Assembly (NCBI GenBank): GCA_022508245.1
Contig: JAFLVO010000001.1
Coordinates: 744,001-808,000, forward strand
From: Clostridiales bacterium
GTDB taxonomy: Bacteria; Bacillota; Clostridia; Christensenellales; Borkfalkiaceae
Direction: 5' to 3'
DNA length: 64,000 nt
Numbering within the stretch: position 1 is the stretch's first letter; every line of letters begins with the position of its first letter. The position numbers were made by a program, and so were the translations under genes. Below the pieces are notes generated by a model, which saw nothing but the letters and a program-made list of their open reading frames with translations, made no database searches and was not told the DNA's origin. Shown piece after piece: positions 41,799 through 49,397 of this stretch.

Positions 41799-42329
41799 AT
41801 GAAAAAACTGTTATTTGCATTACTTTTAACTCCCGCTATTCTTTTCTGCGGCTGTACAGATAATCAACCGACGGATACAGAAAAGATTGCAGATAAAATA
41901 AACGAGAATACTACCCTTGAGCTTAAATTTTTAGAGGACGTTTCCGGAAAAGATTTATCTGCATTCGTACCCGAATACGATATTTTCGGAGCATTTGTAT
42001 ATTTTAATTCGGACTACAAAGACGGTGACGATCATTACGTGCGGTATTTGATTTCGGCCTATCCCGACTATGCGGACGGAGGCAGCGTTGTAACAAGAAT
42101 AGACTGTACCGACCCGAACGTTACGTTCTTTAACGGTTGTACGGTTGAGAATTGCGATGCGCTCTTCCTCTACCTTTCGGGTGAAGGGTTTGAAATTATA
42201 AATTCGGGCGATTCTCCAAGTTCGGTTACAAACGCAACAAACGGTAAAATCAGCGTCTCACACGACAGTAAATCCAAGATTATAACTTTTTCGTATGAGG
42301 TATCAAACCGCGACGGAATTGTTTTTTAA
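41799..42329 (+). CDS. Lipoprotein in the ECF sigma cluster
   Basis: 176 residues with a lipoprotein signal peptide (KKLLFALLLTPAILFCGC, Cys19). The mature part is acidic and beta-rich with two further Cys residues (RIDCTDPNVTFFNGCTVENC contains three), perhaps forming a disulfide. The domain is not recognised. It starts 10 bp after the VWA gene and is followed by a terminator, so it is the last gene of the cluster. Confidence 0.78.
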   Translation: MKKLLFALLLTPAILFCGCTDNQPTDTEKIADKINENTTLELKFLEDVSGKDLSAFVPEYDIFGAFVYFNSDYKDGDDHYVRYLISAYPDYADGGSVVTRIDCTDPNVTFFNGCTVENCDALFLYLSGEGFEIINSGDSPSSVTNATNGKISVSHDSKSKIITFSYEVSNRDGIVF

Positions 42330-42333
42330 CAAT

Positions 42334-42366
42334 AAAAAAGCAGTCCTTATCGGACTGCTTTTTTGA
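42334..42366. terminator. Bidirectional terminator between the ECF cluster and purA
   Basis: AAAAAAGCAGTCC and GGACTGCTTTTTT pair around TTATC. Confidence 0.88.
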
Positions 42367-42370
42367 TTAT

Positions 42371-43651
42371 TTAATACATTTCTATGCACGCTTCTCGGCT
42401 TGCGCCGACCGAAACGTACTTTATCCGGCAGTTGCAGAGCTTTTCAAGCAGTTTTATATATTCGAGAGCCTCTTTGGGCAAATCCTCTTTCTTTCTGCAA
42501 CCCGTCGTGGGACAGTTCCAGCCCTTGACTTTTTCAAACACAGGCTTGCAATCGTCCAAAACGTCGGTAAAGGGAAATTCGTCTATAATCTTGCCGTTCA
42601 GCTCGTATTTGGTACAGATTTCAATCTCCTTGTAGCTATCCAAAACGTCAAGCTTTGTAAGAGCAATTTCGTCGGCACCCTGACAACGTATGCCGTAGCG
42701 GGACGCAACCACGTCAAAGGGTCCTACCCTTCTGGGTCTGCCCGTTGCCGCGCCGTATTCTCCGCCGAGTTCGCGCAGCTTTTCAGCCTTTTCCCCGAAG
42801 TATTCGCAAGTGAAAGGACCTGCTCCGACACAGCTTGAATACGCTTTCATAATACCTATCGAGTTGTCGAGTTTAAGATTGGGAACGCCCGCGCCTATGG
42901 GAGCGTACGCCGCTATCGTCGAGGACGACGAAGTATAGGGAACTATACCGAAGTCTATATCACGAAGCGCACCGAGCTGAGCTTCGAACATAATGTTCTT
43001 GCCAGCCTTGTTTGCCTCGTTTAGATATAGCCCCGTATCGGTAACGTACTTTGCAAGGGGCTTGCCGTACTCTTCGAAGTAAGCTATAACCTCGTCTACC
43101 GAAATAGGGTCGAAGCCGTACGCTTTTATAGTCATATTTTTCCAGGCAACGATATCGGGTATGCGCTTATATAAAAGTTCGGTATTTAAAAGCTCACCCA
43201 TTCTGAACGCCTTTTTCATATATTTATCGGCGTAGACGGGGGCAATACCCCTCCTCGTTGAGCCGTAGGGCTTGCCCGTTGCCTTAGTCAGTCTGTCCTC
43301 TTCCATAATGTCCTGCAAAACGTTGTAGGGCATAGTAATTATGGCTTTATCGCTTATTTTGAGGTTTTCGGGCGAAATTTTTATACCGCCCTCTCTGAGT
43401 TTTGCGATTTCACCGCAGAGGTGCTTTATGTCTACTACCATTCCGCAGCCGAGCACGTTTACAACCTCGTCGCGCAGAATACCCGAGGGCAACAGATTTA
43501 AAATAAACCTGCCCTTCTCGTTTATAACGGTGTGTCCCGCATTATTGCCGCCCTGATAGCGGCAGACGATATCGTACTTTTCCGAAAGCAAATCTACCAT
43601 TCTGCCCTTGCCTTCGTCACCCCAGTTAATACCGCAAATACTTGTAAGCAT
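42371..43651 (-). CDS. purA: Adenylosuccinate synthetase
   Basis: 426 residues. It opens with INWGDEGKGRMVD and the P-loop-like GGNNAGHTV, and has ATGKPYGSTRRGIAPVYADK, GPFTCEYFGE and TGRPRRVGPFD. It joins IMP and aspartate with GTP in the first step from IMP to AMP. GAGGTAG precedes the ATG, with a consensus promoter upstream. It is a stand-alone gene. Confidence 0.96.
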   Translation of the reverse strand: MLTSICGINWGDEGKGRMVDLLSEKYDIVCRYQGGNNAGHTVINEKGRFILNLLPSGILRDEVVNVLGCGMVVDIKHLCGEIAKLREGGIKISPENLKISDKAIITMPYNVLQDIMEEDRLTKATGKPYGSTRRGIAPVYADKYMKKAFRMGELLNTELLYKRIPDIVAWKNMTIKAYGFDPISVDEVIAYFEEYGKPLAKYVTDTGLYLNEANKAGKNIMFEAQLGALRDIDFGIVPYTSSSSTIAAYAPIGAGVPNLKLDNSIGIMKAYSSCVGAGPFTCEYFGEKAEKLRELGGEYGAATGRPRRVGPFDVVASRYGIRCQGADEIALTKLDVLDSYKEIEICTKYELNGKIIDEFPFTDVLDDCKPVFEKVKGWNCPTTGCRKKEDLPKEALEYIKLLEKLCNCRIKYVSVGASREACIEMY

Positions 43652-43705
43652 ATCTACCTCTTTTTCGGTTTAAAAATTGCATTTTTGCTTTAAAAAAGCC
43701 TTTCT

Positions 43706-43734
43706 ATTATACTATAAAACATAGATTAAGTCAA
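43706..43734 (-). promoter_or_regulatory. Sigma-A promoter of purA
   Basis: On the minus strand: TTGACT (43729-43734), 17 bp, TATAAT (43706-43711). No purine riboswitch is visible in the ~50-nt leader. Confidence 0.8.
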
Positions 43735-43758
43735 GTGGTAAGTTAATTTTGTGAACAT

Positions 43759-44052
43759 TTAACCCATACCGCAAAGCCTCATTATCCACAGTGCAATTAA
43801 AAGGGCGGACGCTGCCGCAGACACTATTGCAACGACAAGAATCATAGCGCTTTTGGATTTAATAAACATGCGAATAAATTCCGCTACAAACACGGCGAAC
43901 CCGAGCGCCGCCGCCGGATAGCAGACCTTCCTGGTAACCGCCGAAACGATTACAAATATAAGAATACAAACAGTAATTGCTATATAAAACCACAGCGAAA
44001 ACTTTAATTTGGTTTCTTTTTCTTCAATTTGTGATAACTTTTCCTCTTCCAT
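43759..44052 (-). CDS. Small membrane protein of unknown function
   Basis: 97 residues: an acidic cytoplasmic N-terminus (EEEKLSQIEEKETKLK) and three hydrophobic segments (about 18-38, 44-64 and 69-92). No known family is recognised. The start has no Shine-Dalgarno sequence, but a perfect TTGACA-17-TATAAT promoter ends 6 nt before the ATG. This supports both the start and expression as a leaderless mRNA. Confidence 0.7.
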   Translation of the reverse strand: MEEEKLSQIEEKETKLKFSLWFYIAITVCILIFVIVSAVTRKVCYPAAALGFAVFVAEFIRMFIKSKSAMILVVAIVSAAASALLIALWIMRLCGMG

Positions 44053-44058
44053 AATAAA

Positions 44059-44087
44059 ATTATATGATATTTGAAATTTACTGTCAA
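44059..44087 (-). promoter_or_regulatory. Consensus promoter of a small membrane gene, predicted leaderless
   Basis: On the minus strand: TTGACA (44082-44087), 17 bp, TATAAT (44059-44064), then 6 nt to the ATG. Confidence 0.8.
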
Positions 44088-44150
44088 ATTTAATAGCTGT
44101 AATTTACCTGATGAGCTTAAAATAAAAAACGTGCAAAATTGCACGTCTTT

Positions 44151-44492
44151 TTACTTTTCGGGCTGATAATTGCCTGTTATTTCTTCCACGTTCTCCACCT
44201 CGACAGAGGCAAACACCGTTTCCTCCGAAGTTGGCGTACCCGTAGATTGAATAACGTCGTCAATAGTTAGCTGTCCGTCCGTATTACCTTCGAGCTTTCT
44301 TTTGACTTCCTCGTCATAAACGGCACAATCATAATCGAGTTTAGGTGCATTCTTATCAACATACATTTTGCGCAGTTCGTTTTGTAATTCCCTTTGCTTT
44401 TTGTTATTGCTGATAAATATGCATAAAAATATTATAAGCAGCAGCAAAAATATAGAGCTTGCCACTATCGTGACTATATAGATAGGTTCCAT
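44151..44492 (-). CDS. Single-pass membrane protein of unknown function
   Basis: 113 residues: one N-terminal membrane segment (about 5-28) ending in NNKKQRE, then an acidic cytoplasmic tail of ~80 residues rich in Glu/Asp/Thr. No domain is recognised. The start is again leaderless-like, with TTGACA-17-TAAAAT ending 6 nt before the ATG. It is divergent from the TetR regulator, which could control it. Confidence 0.7.
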   Translation of the reverse strand: MEPIYIVTIVASSIFLLLLIIFLCIFISNNKKQRELQNELRKMYVDKNAPKLDYDCAVYDEEVKRKLEGNTDGQLTIDDVIQSTGTPTSEETVFASVEVENVEEITGNYQPEK

Positions 44493-44498
44493 ATTATT

Positions 44499-44527
44499 AT
44501 TTTACACCTAATTTAATTATGTGTCAA
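44499..44527 (-). promoter_or_regulatory. Promoter of the single-pass membrane gene, predicted leaderless
   Basis: On the minus strand: TTGACA (44522-44527), 17 bp, TAAAAT (44499-44504), then 6 nt to the ATG. Confidence 0.78.
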
Positions 44528-44533
44528 CATTAT

Positions 44534-44562
44534 TTGCTTTAATTGAAAAAGTGTGATATACT
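44534..44562 (+). promoter_or_regulatory. Sigma-A promoter of the TetR gene
   Basis: TTGCTT (44534-44539), 17 bp, TATACT (44557-44562). The leader is about 48 nt and ends in AGAGGA. It starts 6 bp beyond the divergent promoter's -35. Confidence 0.65.
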
Positions 44563-44616
44563 GTTATTGTAAAAATATGCATTTGCGGTAATTTTAAGGC
44601 ATTCAGAGGACATCTT

Positions 44617-45228
44617 ATGAAAACAGACAAAAGAATTGTCAAGACAAAAACCAATATTAAAAATGCTTTTTTAGAGCTTGCAAAGGATAAAAAGCTTGAC
44701 GATATAACGGTTTCCGAGCTTACGTCCCACGCAAAAGTCAACCGTTCCACCTTCTATCTCCACTACGACAGCGTTTTGGGAGTACTCGCAGACCTTGAAA
44801 CCGAAATTGCCGAAAAAATTGCCTCCAACTTCGATACTTTCGATATAAACGATATTTACGGCTCCACCTACAAAATTCTTGCCAAACTTTCGGCTTTATT
44901 GGACGGCATTCCCAACTTAAAAAAATGTATAGTTTCTTCGGAAAACTCAACCAACATAATCGCCAAACTCAAAAATATTCTGACCGAAAAAGCTACTTAC
45001 GCAGTTCTTTCCGATTTCCCCACCCTTAAGGAGGACGACATAAAATATCCTATCACATTTGCCGCTGCGGGAATAATAGAGAGCTACCTTAAATGGGTGC
45101 GTTCGGGCGATAGTAAGCCTATGGAAGTGCTCATTGCAGAAGTCGGTAAAATAACGGTGCGAATATTAGAAGATATTGCCACAACCGATAAAAAAACCGC
45201 ACAAACGCACGAATCGATTATATATTAG
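44617..45228 (+). CDS. TetR/AcrR-family transcriptional regulator
   Basis: 203 residues. The N-terminal TetR HTH domain is clear (TKTNIKNAFLELAKDKKLDD, then ITVSELTSHAKVNRSTFYLH). The C-terminal ~130 residues are helical and resemble the DhaS/TetR_C_8 ligand domains. The inducer is unknown. Likely targets are itself and the divergent small membrane gene, given their abutting promoters. AGAGGA precedes the ATG, and a terminator follows. Confidence 0.88.
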   Translation: MKTDKRIVKTKTNIKNAFLELAKDKKLDDITVSELTSHAKVNRSTFYLHYDSVLGVLADLETEIAEKIASNFDTFDINDIYGSTYKILAKLSALLDGIPNLKKCIVSSENSTNIIAKLKNILTEKATYAVLSDFPTLKEDDIKYPITFAAAGIIESYLKWVRSGDSKPMEVLIAEVGKITVRILEDIATTDKKTAQTHESIIY

Positions 45229-45238
45229 TATTTATATC

Positions 45239-45269
45239 AAAGCAAGCCCGACGGCTTGCTTTATTTTTC
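45239..45269 (+). terminator. Terminator of the TetR gene
   Basis: AAAGCAAGCC and GGCTTGCTTT pair around CGAC and are followed by ATTTTT. Confidence 0.82.
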
Positions 45270-45302
45270 ATATTTTAAGGCAATAATAAATAATATTATT
45301 GT

Positions 45303-46346
45303 ATGAAAAAAATTTTATTTTGCGGCGGCGGCAGCGCGGGACACGTTATCCCAAACGTTGCACTTATAGAGAGCCTTGACGGCATTACGGAAAACTTCTA
45401 TATCGGCACGAACGGGATAGAGAGCAAAATCTGTGCTCAAAACAATATAAAATTCTACGAGTGCGACGCAGTTAAGCTAGTACGCGGGAAAATTCTTTGC
45501 AACCTTGCCCTCCCCTTTAAGCTTATAAAAAGCATAGGCGAAGCGGGTAAAATTTTAGACGATGTCAAGCCCGACCTCGTTTTTTGCAAGGGCGGCTACG
45601 CCTGCGTTCCGCCTGCCATTGCCGCAAAAAAGAGAAATATTCCCGTAATTACGCACGAGTCGGACGTCAGCGCAGGGCTTGCGAATAAGTTTATCGCAAA
45701 AAAATGCTGCAAGGTCCTTACTACTTTCCCTTCGACGGCAAGAAAATTCAGTACGGGCATTTGTACGGGCTCCCCGATGCGTAAAAATCTTTTCGGACGA
45801 GACAAGGCAAATGCCCGCGCGCATTACGGGCTTGATATGCGCCCCACCGTGCTCGTTTTCGGCGGGGGAAGCGGTTCAAAAATTATCAACGAAAGTCTTC
45901 GCAAGTGCGCCGCAAAAATCTGTAAAAAGTACAATATTCTGCACCTTTGCGGCAGGGGCAACGCGTTGGACACGAATATTTACGGATATAAGCAGATTGA
46001 GTTTGAAAACGATATGGGGCTTGCCTACGCCTGCGCGGATTACGCAATTTCACGGTGCGGTTCGAACGCCGCAAACGAGCTTATCGCGCTCAAAATTCCC
46101 ACGCTTTTTATACCTTTGCAGAATAAAAGGACGCGGGGAGATCAGGTTAAAAACGCCGAGCTCTTCCGCGACGCGGGACTGTGTCGAGTATTATATGAAA
46201 GCGAGCTTACCCCCGCCTCTCTCGAACAAAATATAGAACGGCTGATTAACGACGAAAATTTAAAAACCGCACTTGAAAAAAGCGCGGTTAAATGCGGAAA
46301 CGAAAAGATTGTAAAAGAAATTCTGAACACTCTATTCAATGAATAA
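45303..46346 (+). CDS. murG: UDP-N-acetylglucosamine transferase MurG (lipid II synthesis)
   Basis: 347 residues. GT28/GT-B fold with the N-terminal CGGGSAGHVIPNVALIE motif, GGYACVPPAIAAKK, VFGGGSGSKIINESL, the UDP-GlcNAc-contacting region around YADYAISRCGSNAANELIA and IPTLFIPLQNK. MurG adds GlcNAc to lipid I on the cytoplasmic membrane face. It stands alone here, not in the usual mur/fts cluster, so the genome may have another copy or a split cluster. No Shine-Dalgarno sequence is seen; TAATAT lies 6 nt before the ATG. Confidence 0.92.
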   Translation: MKKILFCGGGSAGHVIPNVALIESLDGITENFYIGTNGIESKICAQNNIKFYECDAVKLVRGKILCNLALPFKLIKSIGEAGKILDDVKPDLVFCKGGYACVPPAIAAKKRNIPVITHESDVSAGLANKFIAKKCCKVLTTFPSTARKFSTGICTGSPMRKNLFGRDKANARAHYGLDMRPTVLVFGGGSGSKIINESLRKCAAKICKKYNILHLCGRGNALDTNIYGYKQIEFENDMGLAYACADYAISRCGSNAANELIALKIPTLFIPLQNKRTRGDQVKNAELFRDAGLCRVLYESELTPASLEQNIERLINDENLKTALEKSAVKCGNEKIVKEILNTLFNE

Positions 46347-46349
46347 CCG

Positions 46350-46378
46350 AGCGCGCGAAGTTTCGCGCGCTTATATTT
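46350..46378. terminator. Bidirectional terminator between murG and mntP
   Basis: AGCGCGCGAA and TTCGCGCGCT pair, followed by TATATTTTA. Confidence 0.75.
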
Positions 46379-46995
46379 TAAAACGATAAAACGGCGTATG
46401 ACTCGAGAACGATTTTTATTGCTATGAGTATAAGCACCGCTCCGCCGATAATTTCGGCAACGCTCGCCTTTTTGCGGAAGAGCTTTCCTACCTTTACGCC
46501 GATAAGCAGTCCGCCGAGCGAAATTGCAAAGGTTATGACACCTATGACAGCAACGCTTATCCATGCCCAGAGCTGAACGTTGCCCGTTGAGGCAAGCATT
46601 GCGTTTAAGCTAAACCCTACCGCCAAAGCGTCAATGCTCGTTGCTACGCCCTGCACGAGTACTTCGGGGTAGGAAAACCTTTTGGGCTTTAACTCCTCTT
46701 CGGGGGATTTGAGCTCTTTAATTCCGTCGAAAATCATCTTTCCGCCGATTACTACGAGCAAGGCAAACGCTACCCAGTGATCGAACGCCTCTATTTGTTC
46801 GAGAAAGAGCATTCCTAGGTAAAAGCCTATAATCGGCATAACCGCCTGAAATAAGCCGAACGTCAAGGGTATTGTCGCGCCCTTGCGCTTATTTAAATTT
46901 CTGTACACCATGCCGTCGCAGATTGACACCGCAAACGCATCCATAGCAAGCGAAATGCCAGATAAAACAACCGACAGCAATACGCTGAAAATCAT
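46378..46995 (-). CDS. mntP: Manganese efflux pump MntP
   Basis: 205 residues, six membrane segments. The conserved Asp-containing motifs are present twice, SLAMDAFAVSICDGM near the start and GVATSIDALAVGFSLNAML in the second half, with FDGIKELKS between. MntP exports Mn2+. No yybP-ykoY riboswitch leader is possible: TTTACA-17-TATAAT ends 6 nt before the ATG, which also implies a leaderless mRNA. It is convergent with murG. Confidence 0.92.
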   Translation of the reverse strand: MIFSVLLSVVLSGISLAMDAFAVSICDGMVYRNLNKRKGATIPLTFGLFQAVMPIIGFYLGMLFLEQIEAFDHWVAFALLVVIGGKMIFDGIKELKSPEEELKPKRFSYPEVLVQGVATSIDALAVGFSLNAMLASTGNVQLWAWISVAVIGVITFAISLGGLLIGVKVGKLFRKKASVAEIIGGAVLILIAIKIVLESYAVLSF

Positions 46996-47001
46996 AATTC
47001 A

Positions 47002-47030
47002 ATTATATCATACGCCACACACATTGTAAA
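47002..47030 (-). promoter_or_regulatory. Promoter of mntP, predicted leaderless
   Basis: On the minus strand: TTTACA (47025-47030), 17 bp, TATAAT (47002-47007), then 6 nt to the ATG. Confidence 0.78.
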
Positions 47031-47087
47031 TAATATTTGAATTGCAATTTTATAAACCTGTTTTTCAAGTTTATTTTGTACTTGGCA

Positions 47088-47116
47088 TTGACAATTATTT
47101 GGAAATATATTACAAT
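47088..47116 (+). promoter_or_regulatory. Near-consensus promoter of tryptophanase
   Basis: TTGACA (47088-47093), 17 bp, TACAAT (47111-47116). The leader is only about 29 nt and carries AAGGAG. Confidence 0.82.
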
Positions 47117-47151
47117 AGTGTGTGGAAAAATTATTTAAGGAGATAACTTTA

Positions 47152-48531
47152 ATGAAACCAATTTATTTTCCCGAACCCTTTAGAATAAAGAGCGTCGAAC
47201 CTCTTAAAATACTTACGCGTGAAGAGCGCGAAGAAAAAATTGCCAAAGCCGACTATAACGTATTCTATCTTGCCTCGAAAGACGTTTACATAGACCTTTT
47301 GACGGATAGCGGCACCGGCGCAATGAGTACCGACCAGTGGGCTGGCGTTATGCTCGGCGACGAGTCGTACGCAGGCGCCGACTGCTACTTTAAGGTTCAG
47401 GAAACGGCAAAAAAGATTTTCGGTATGCCCTATGTTCAGATAGTTCATCAGGGCAGAGCTGCGGAAAAGGTACTTCTTCCCATTCTTCTGAACGGCAAGA
47501 AGTATGCAATATCCAATATGCACTTTGACACTACCCGCGCTCACGTTGAGCTTGCGGGCGCACGCGCAATCGACTGCGTTGTACCCGAGGCTTTGGATAC
47601 CACTGCCCAATACGATTTCAAGGGCAATATGGACTGCAAGAGGCTTGAAAAGTATATCAAGGAGCTGGGCGCGGAGAATATCGGCGTAATTATTATGACG
47701 ATAACCAACAACTCCGCCGGCGGTCAGCCCGTTTCTGTTAAGAATATCCGCGAAACGAGAGCACTTGCCCACAAGTACGGCATAAAGTTTATGATTGACG
47801 CAGCGCGCTATGCGGAAAACTCCTACTTTGTAAAACAGCGCGAACCCGAGTTCAAGAACAGCTCGATTGCAGATATAATTAAGGCGACGTTTGAGGATGC
47901 CGACTGCTTTACGATGAGCTCCAAAAAGGACGCTATCGTCAATATGGGCGGTCTTATCGGGTGCCGCGACAAGGAGTTGTTCGAGCTTGTAAAACAGAGA
48001 ACTATCTCGTTTGAGGGCTTTATAACCTACGGCGGTATGTCGGGACGCGACATCGAGGCGCTTGCCCGCGGACTCGACGAGGGTATTGACGAAAATTATC
48101 TGCGCTACAGAATAGGTCAGATGCAGTATCTTGCGGCAAGACTTGACGAGGGCGGAATTCCCTATCAGAGCCCCGTCGGCGGACACGCGGTGTTCATTGA
48201 CGCGAAGAAGCTTCTTCCCCACATCCCCTACTATGAATTCCCCGCACAGGCTCTTGCAATAGAGCTCTACCGTGAGGCAGGCATACGCGCCTGCGACATA
48301 GGCTCTTATATGCTCGGCAACGACCCCGACACAGGCAAACAGCTTGAAGCGGACTTTGAATTCACAAGGCTTGCAATTCCCCGCAGAGTATATACGCAGT
48401 CCCACCTCGACGTGATTGCCGACGCTCTTATAAATATAAAGGAGCGCGCGAGCAGCATAAAGGGCTATAAGATTGTGGAAGAACCTCCTATCCTCCGCCA
48501 CTTCACTGCAAAACTTAAGCCTATTAAATAA
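47152..48531 (+). CDS. tnaA: Tryptophanase (tryptophan indole-lyase)
   Basis: 459 residues. This PLP enzyme splits tryptophan into indole, pyruvate and ammonia. It has [36 protein letters not shown], the PLP lysine region [33 protein letters not shown] and the end [11 protein letters not shown]. The related tyrosine phenol-lyase differs at diagnostic positions; here FDTT and RHFTAKL match tryptophanase. The ATG at 47152 is chosen for its AAGGAG; the frame extends 10 codons further. There is no adjacent permease and no room for a TnaC-type leader peptide. Confidence 0.93.
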   Translation: MKPIYFPEPFRIKSVEPLKILTREEREEKIAKADYNVFYLASKDVYIDLLTDSGTGAMSTDQWAGVMLGDESYAGADCYFKVQETAKKIFGMPYVQIVHQGRAAEKVLLPILLNGKKYAISNMHFDTTRAHVELAGARAIDCVVPEALDTTAQYDFKGNMDCKRLEKYIKELGAENIGVIIMTITNNSAGGQPVSVKNIRETRALAHKYGIKFMIDAARYAENSYFVKQREPEFKNSSIADIIKATFEDADCFTMSSKKDAIVNMGGLIGCRDKELFELVKQRTISFEGFITYGGMSGRDIEALARGLDEGIDENYLRYRIGQMQYLAARLDEGGIPYQSPVGGHAVFIDAKKLLPHIPYYEFPAQALAIELYREAGIRACDIGSYMLGNDPDTGKQLEADFEFTRLAIPRRVYTQSHLDVIADALINIKERASSIKGYKIVEEPPILRHFTAKLKPIK

Positions 48532-48540
48532 ATTTAAAGT

Positions 48541-48575
48541 AAATATCCACCCGCACAGCGGGTGGATATTTGTTT
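48541..48575 (+). terminator. Terminator of tnaA
   Basis: AAATATCCACCCGC and GCGGGTGGATATTT form a 14-bp stem followed by GTTTT. Confidence 0.88.
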
Positions 48576-48681
48576 TAGAATTATTAACATATTAAAAATA
48601 AATTGCCGCTTTATAATTTTTTTTATAAAGGGGTTTAAATTGTTTGCATTTTTCTATTATTTAAGTATAATTATATATGTT

Positions 48682-48729
48682 TTGAGGTTAGCGTAGCTTG
48701 TAAGCTTTGTCCGGTTAAATCTCAAACCA
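48682..48729 (+). pseudogene. Degenerate tRNA-Pro copy (internal deletion)
   Basis: The stretch TTGAGGTTAGCGTAGCTTG parallels the 5' part of the intact tRNA-Pro beginning at 48745. It continues with GTCCGGTTA in the anticodon stem region, then jumps to a 3'-end-like CTCAAACCAA. The anticodon loop's 3' side, variable arm and T arm are missing, so it cannot fold as a tRNA. Confidence 0.6.
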
Positions 48730-48744
48730 ATTTAATATCCGTAT

Positions 48745-48821
48745 TGAGGTGTAGCGCAGCTTGGTAGCGCGTCTGGTTAGGGACCAGAAGGTCGTGGGTT
48801 CAAGTCCCGTCACCTCAACCA
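48745..48821 (+). tRNA. tRNA-Pro (anticodon AGG)
   Basis: The acceptor stem is TGAGGTG/CACCTCA with discriminator A and encoded CCA. The D arm is AGCGCAGCTTGGTAGCGC, as in other bacterial tRNA-Pro. The anticodon loop TTAGGGA is closed by TCTGG/CCAGA, giving anticodon AGG at 48779-48781. An A at the wobble position is uncommon in bacterial tRNA-Pro and would need conversion to inosine. Confidence 0.94.
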
Positions 48822-48822
48822 A

Positions 48823-48863
48823 AAATAGCCTAATCCGAATTGTTTCGGGTTAGGTTATTTTTA
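48823..48863 (+). terminator. Terminator of tRNA-Pro
   Basis: AAATAGCCTAATCCGAA pairs with TTTCGGGTTAGGTTATTT (G-T pairs allowed), followed by TTATG. Confidence 0.75.
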
Positions 48864-49038
48864 TGCTAAAAAGCTTTGTGCCAGGACTTGATGGTTGGAG
48901 GCGATTGCAGGAGCATTCGGTTTGCACTGAATAGAGTTTGATAACGGTAAAGTTCGAACGCAAACTGAACAGCCCTCGACTTGGGCTGTTCACCGGGACG
49001 CACCGCTAAAGGCGCAAGTCCCGTCACCTCAACCAAAA
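48864..49038 (+). repeat. Non-coding segment ending in a 24-bp copy of the tRNA-Pro 3' end
   Basis: Positions 49015-49038 repeat 48801-48824 (T-loop side of tRNA-Pro through CCA plus four flanking bases) exactly. The segment between holds strong hairpins: GAACAGCCC/GGGCTGTTC (about 48967-48991) and GGGAC...GTCCC leading into the repeat. No gene is seen. Confidence 0.8.
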
Positions 49039-49074
49039 CACGGCTTTGTCTAAAAAGACAAAGCCGTGTTTTTT
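49037..49074 (+). terminator. Strong terminator after the tRNA-Pro 3' copy
   Basis: AACACGGCTTTGTCT and AGACAAAGCCGTGTT form a 15-bp stem followed by TTTT. A terminator here implies transcription through the tRNA-Pro-derived segment. Confidence 0.88.
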
Positions 49075-49117
49075 CGTGTCTTTGACTTAATATCTTTATT
49101 TGCTTAATTTTTAAAAA

Positions 49118-49146
49118 ATGAAAGCCTCCTGAATGAAGGCTTTTAT
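49118..49146 (-). terminator. Terminator of tRNA-Gly
   Basis: On the minus strand AAAGCCT and AGGCTTT form a stem followed by CATTTTTT. Confidence 0.72.
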
Positions 49147-49151
49147 TTTTA

Positions 49152-49226
49152 TGGAGCAGGTGACGGGAGTCGAACCCGCCGGAATCGGCTTGGGAAGCCG
49201 ACGCCATACCGCTAGGCGACACCTGC
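49152..49226 (-). tRNA. tRNA-Gly (anticodon CCC)
   Basis: On the minus strand the acceptor stem is GCAGGTG/CACCTGC with discriminator T and encoded CCA. The anticodon loop TTCCCAA in the CGGC/GCCG stem gives CCC (49192-49194). The T arm is GCGGGTTCGACTCCCGT. Confidence 0.95.
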
Positions 49227-49247
49227 TTATTTAATTTTTGCTCCCGT

Positions 49248-49342
49248 GGTGACGGCAGTACCGTGTTGCACACGGTGGCAAATGCTCGAACCCGCCGGAA
49301 TCGGCTTGGGAAGCCGACGCCATACCGCTAGGCGACACCTGC
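49248..49342 (-). pseudogene. Broken second copy of tRNA-Gly(CCC)
   Basis: Bases 49286-49342 repeat the first 57 nt of the neighbouring tRNA-Gly exactly, from the 5' end through the T loop, and 4-5 bases of 5' flank are shared. The copy then breaks into an unrelated hairpin (ACCGTG/CACGGT), after which a fragment resembling CCGTCACC of the tRNA 3' side reappears. The acceptor stem cannot close. Confidence 0.8.
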
Positions 49343-49397
49343 TTATAACACATCATTATAATATCACACAATTTAAAAAAAGAAAAGCGATATTAAT

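Noticed and set aside
46996..47121. yybP-ykoY manganese riboswitch before mntP
   Set aside because: A consensus promoter ends 6 nt before the mntP start, leaving no room for a leader.
47149..48501. 450-residue open frame antisense to tryptophanase
   Set aside because: It mirrors a well-conserved coding gene on the other strand, has no ribosome site and no recognisable domain.
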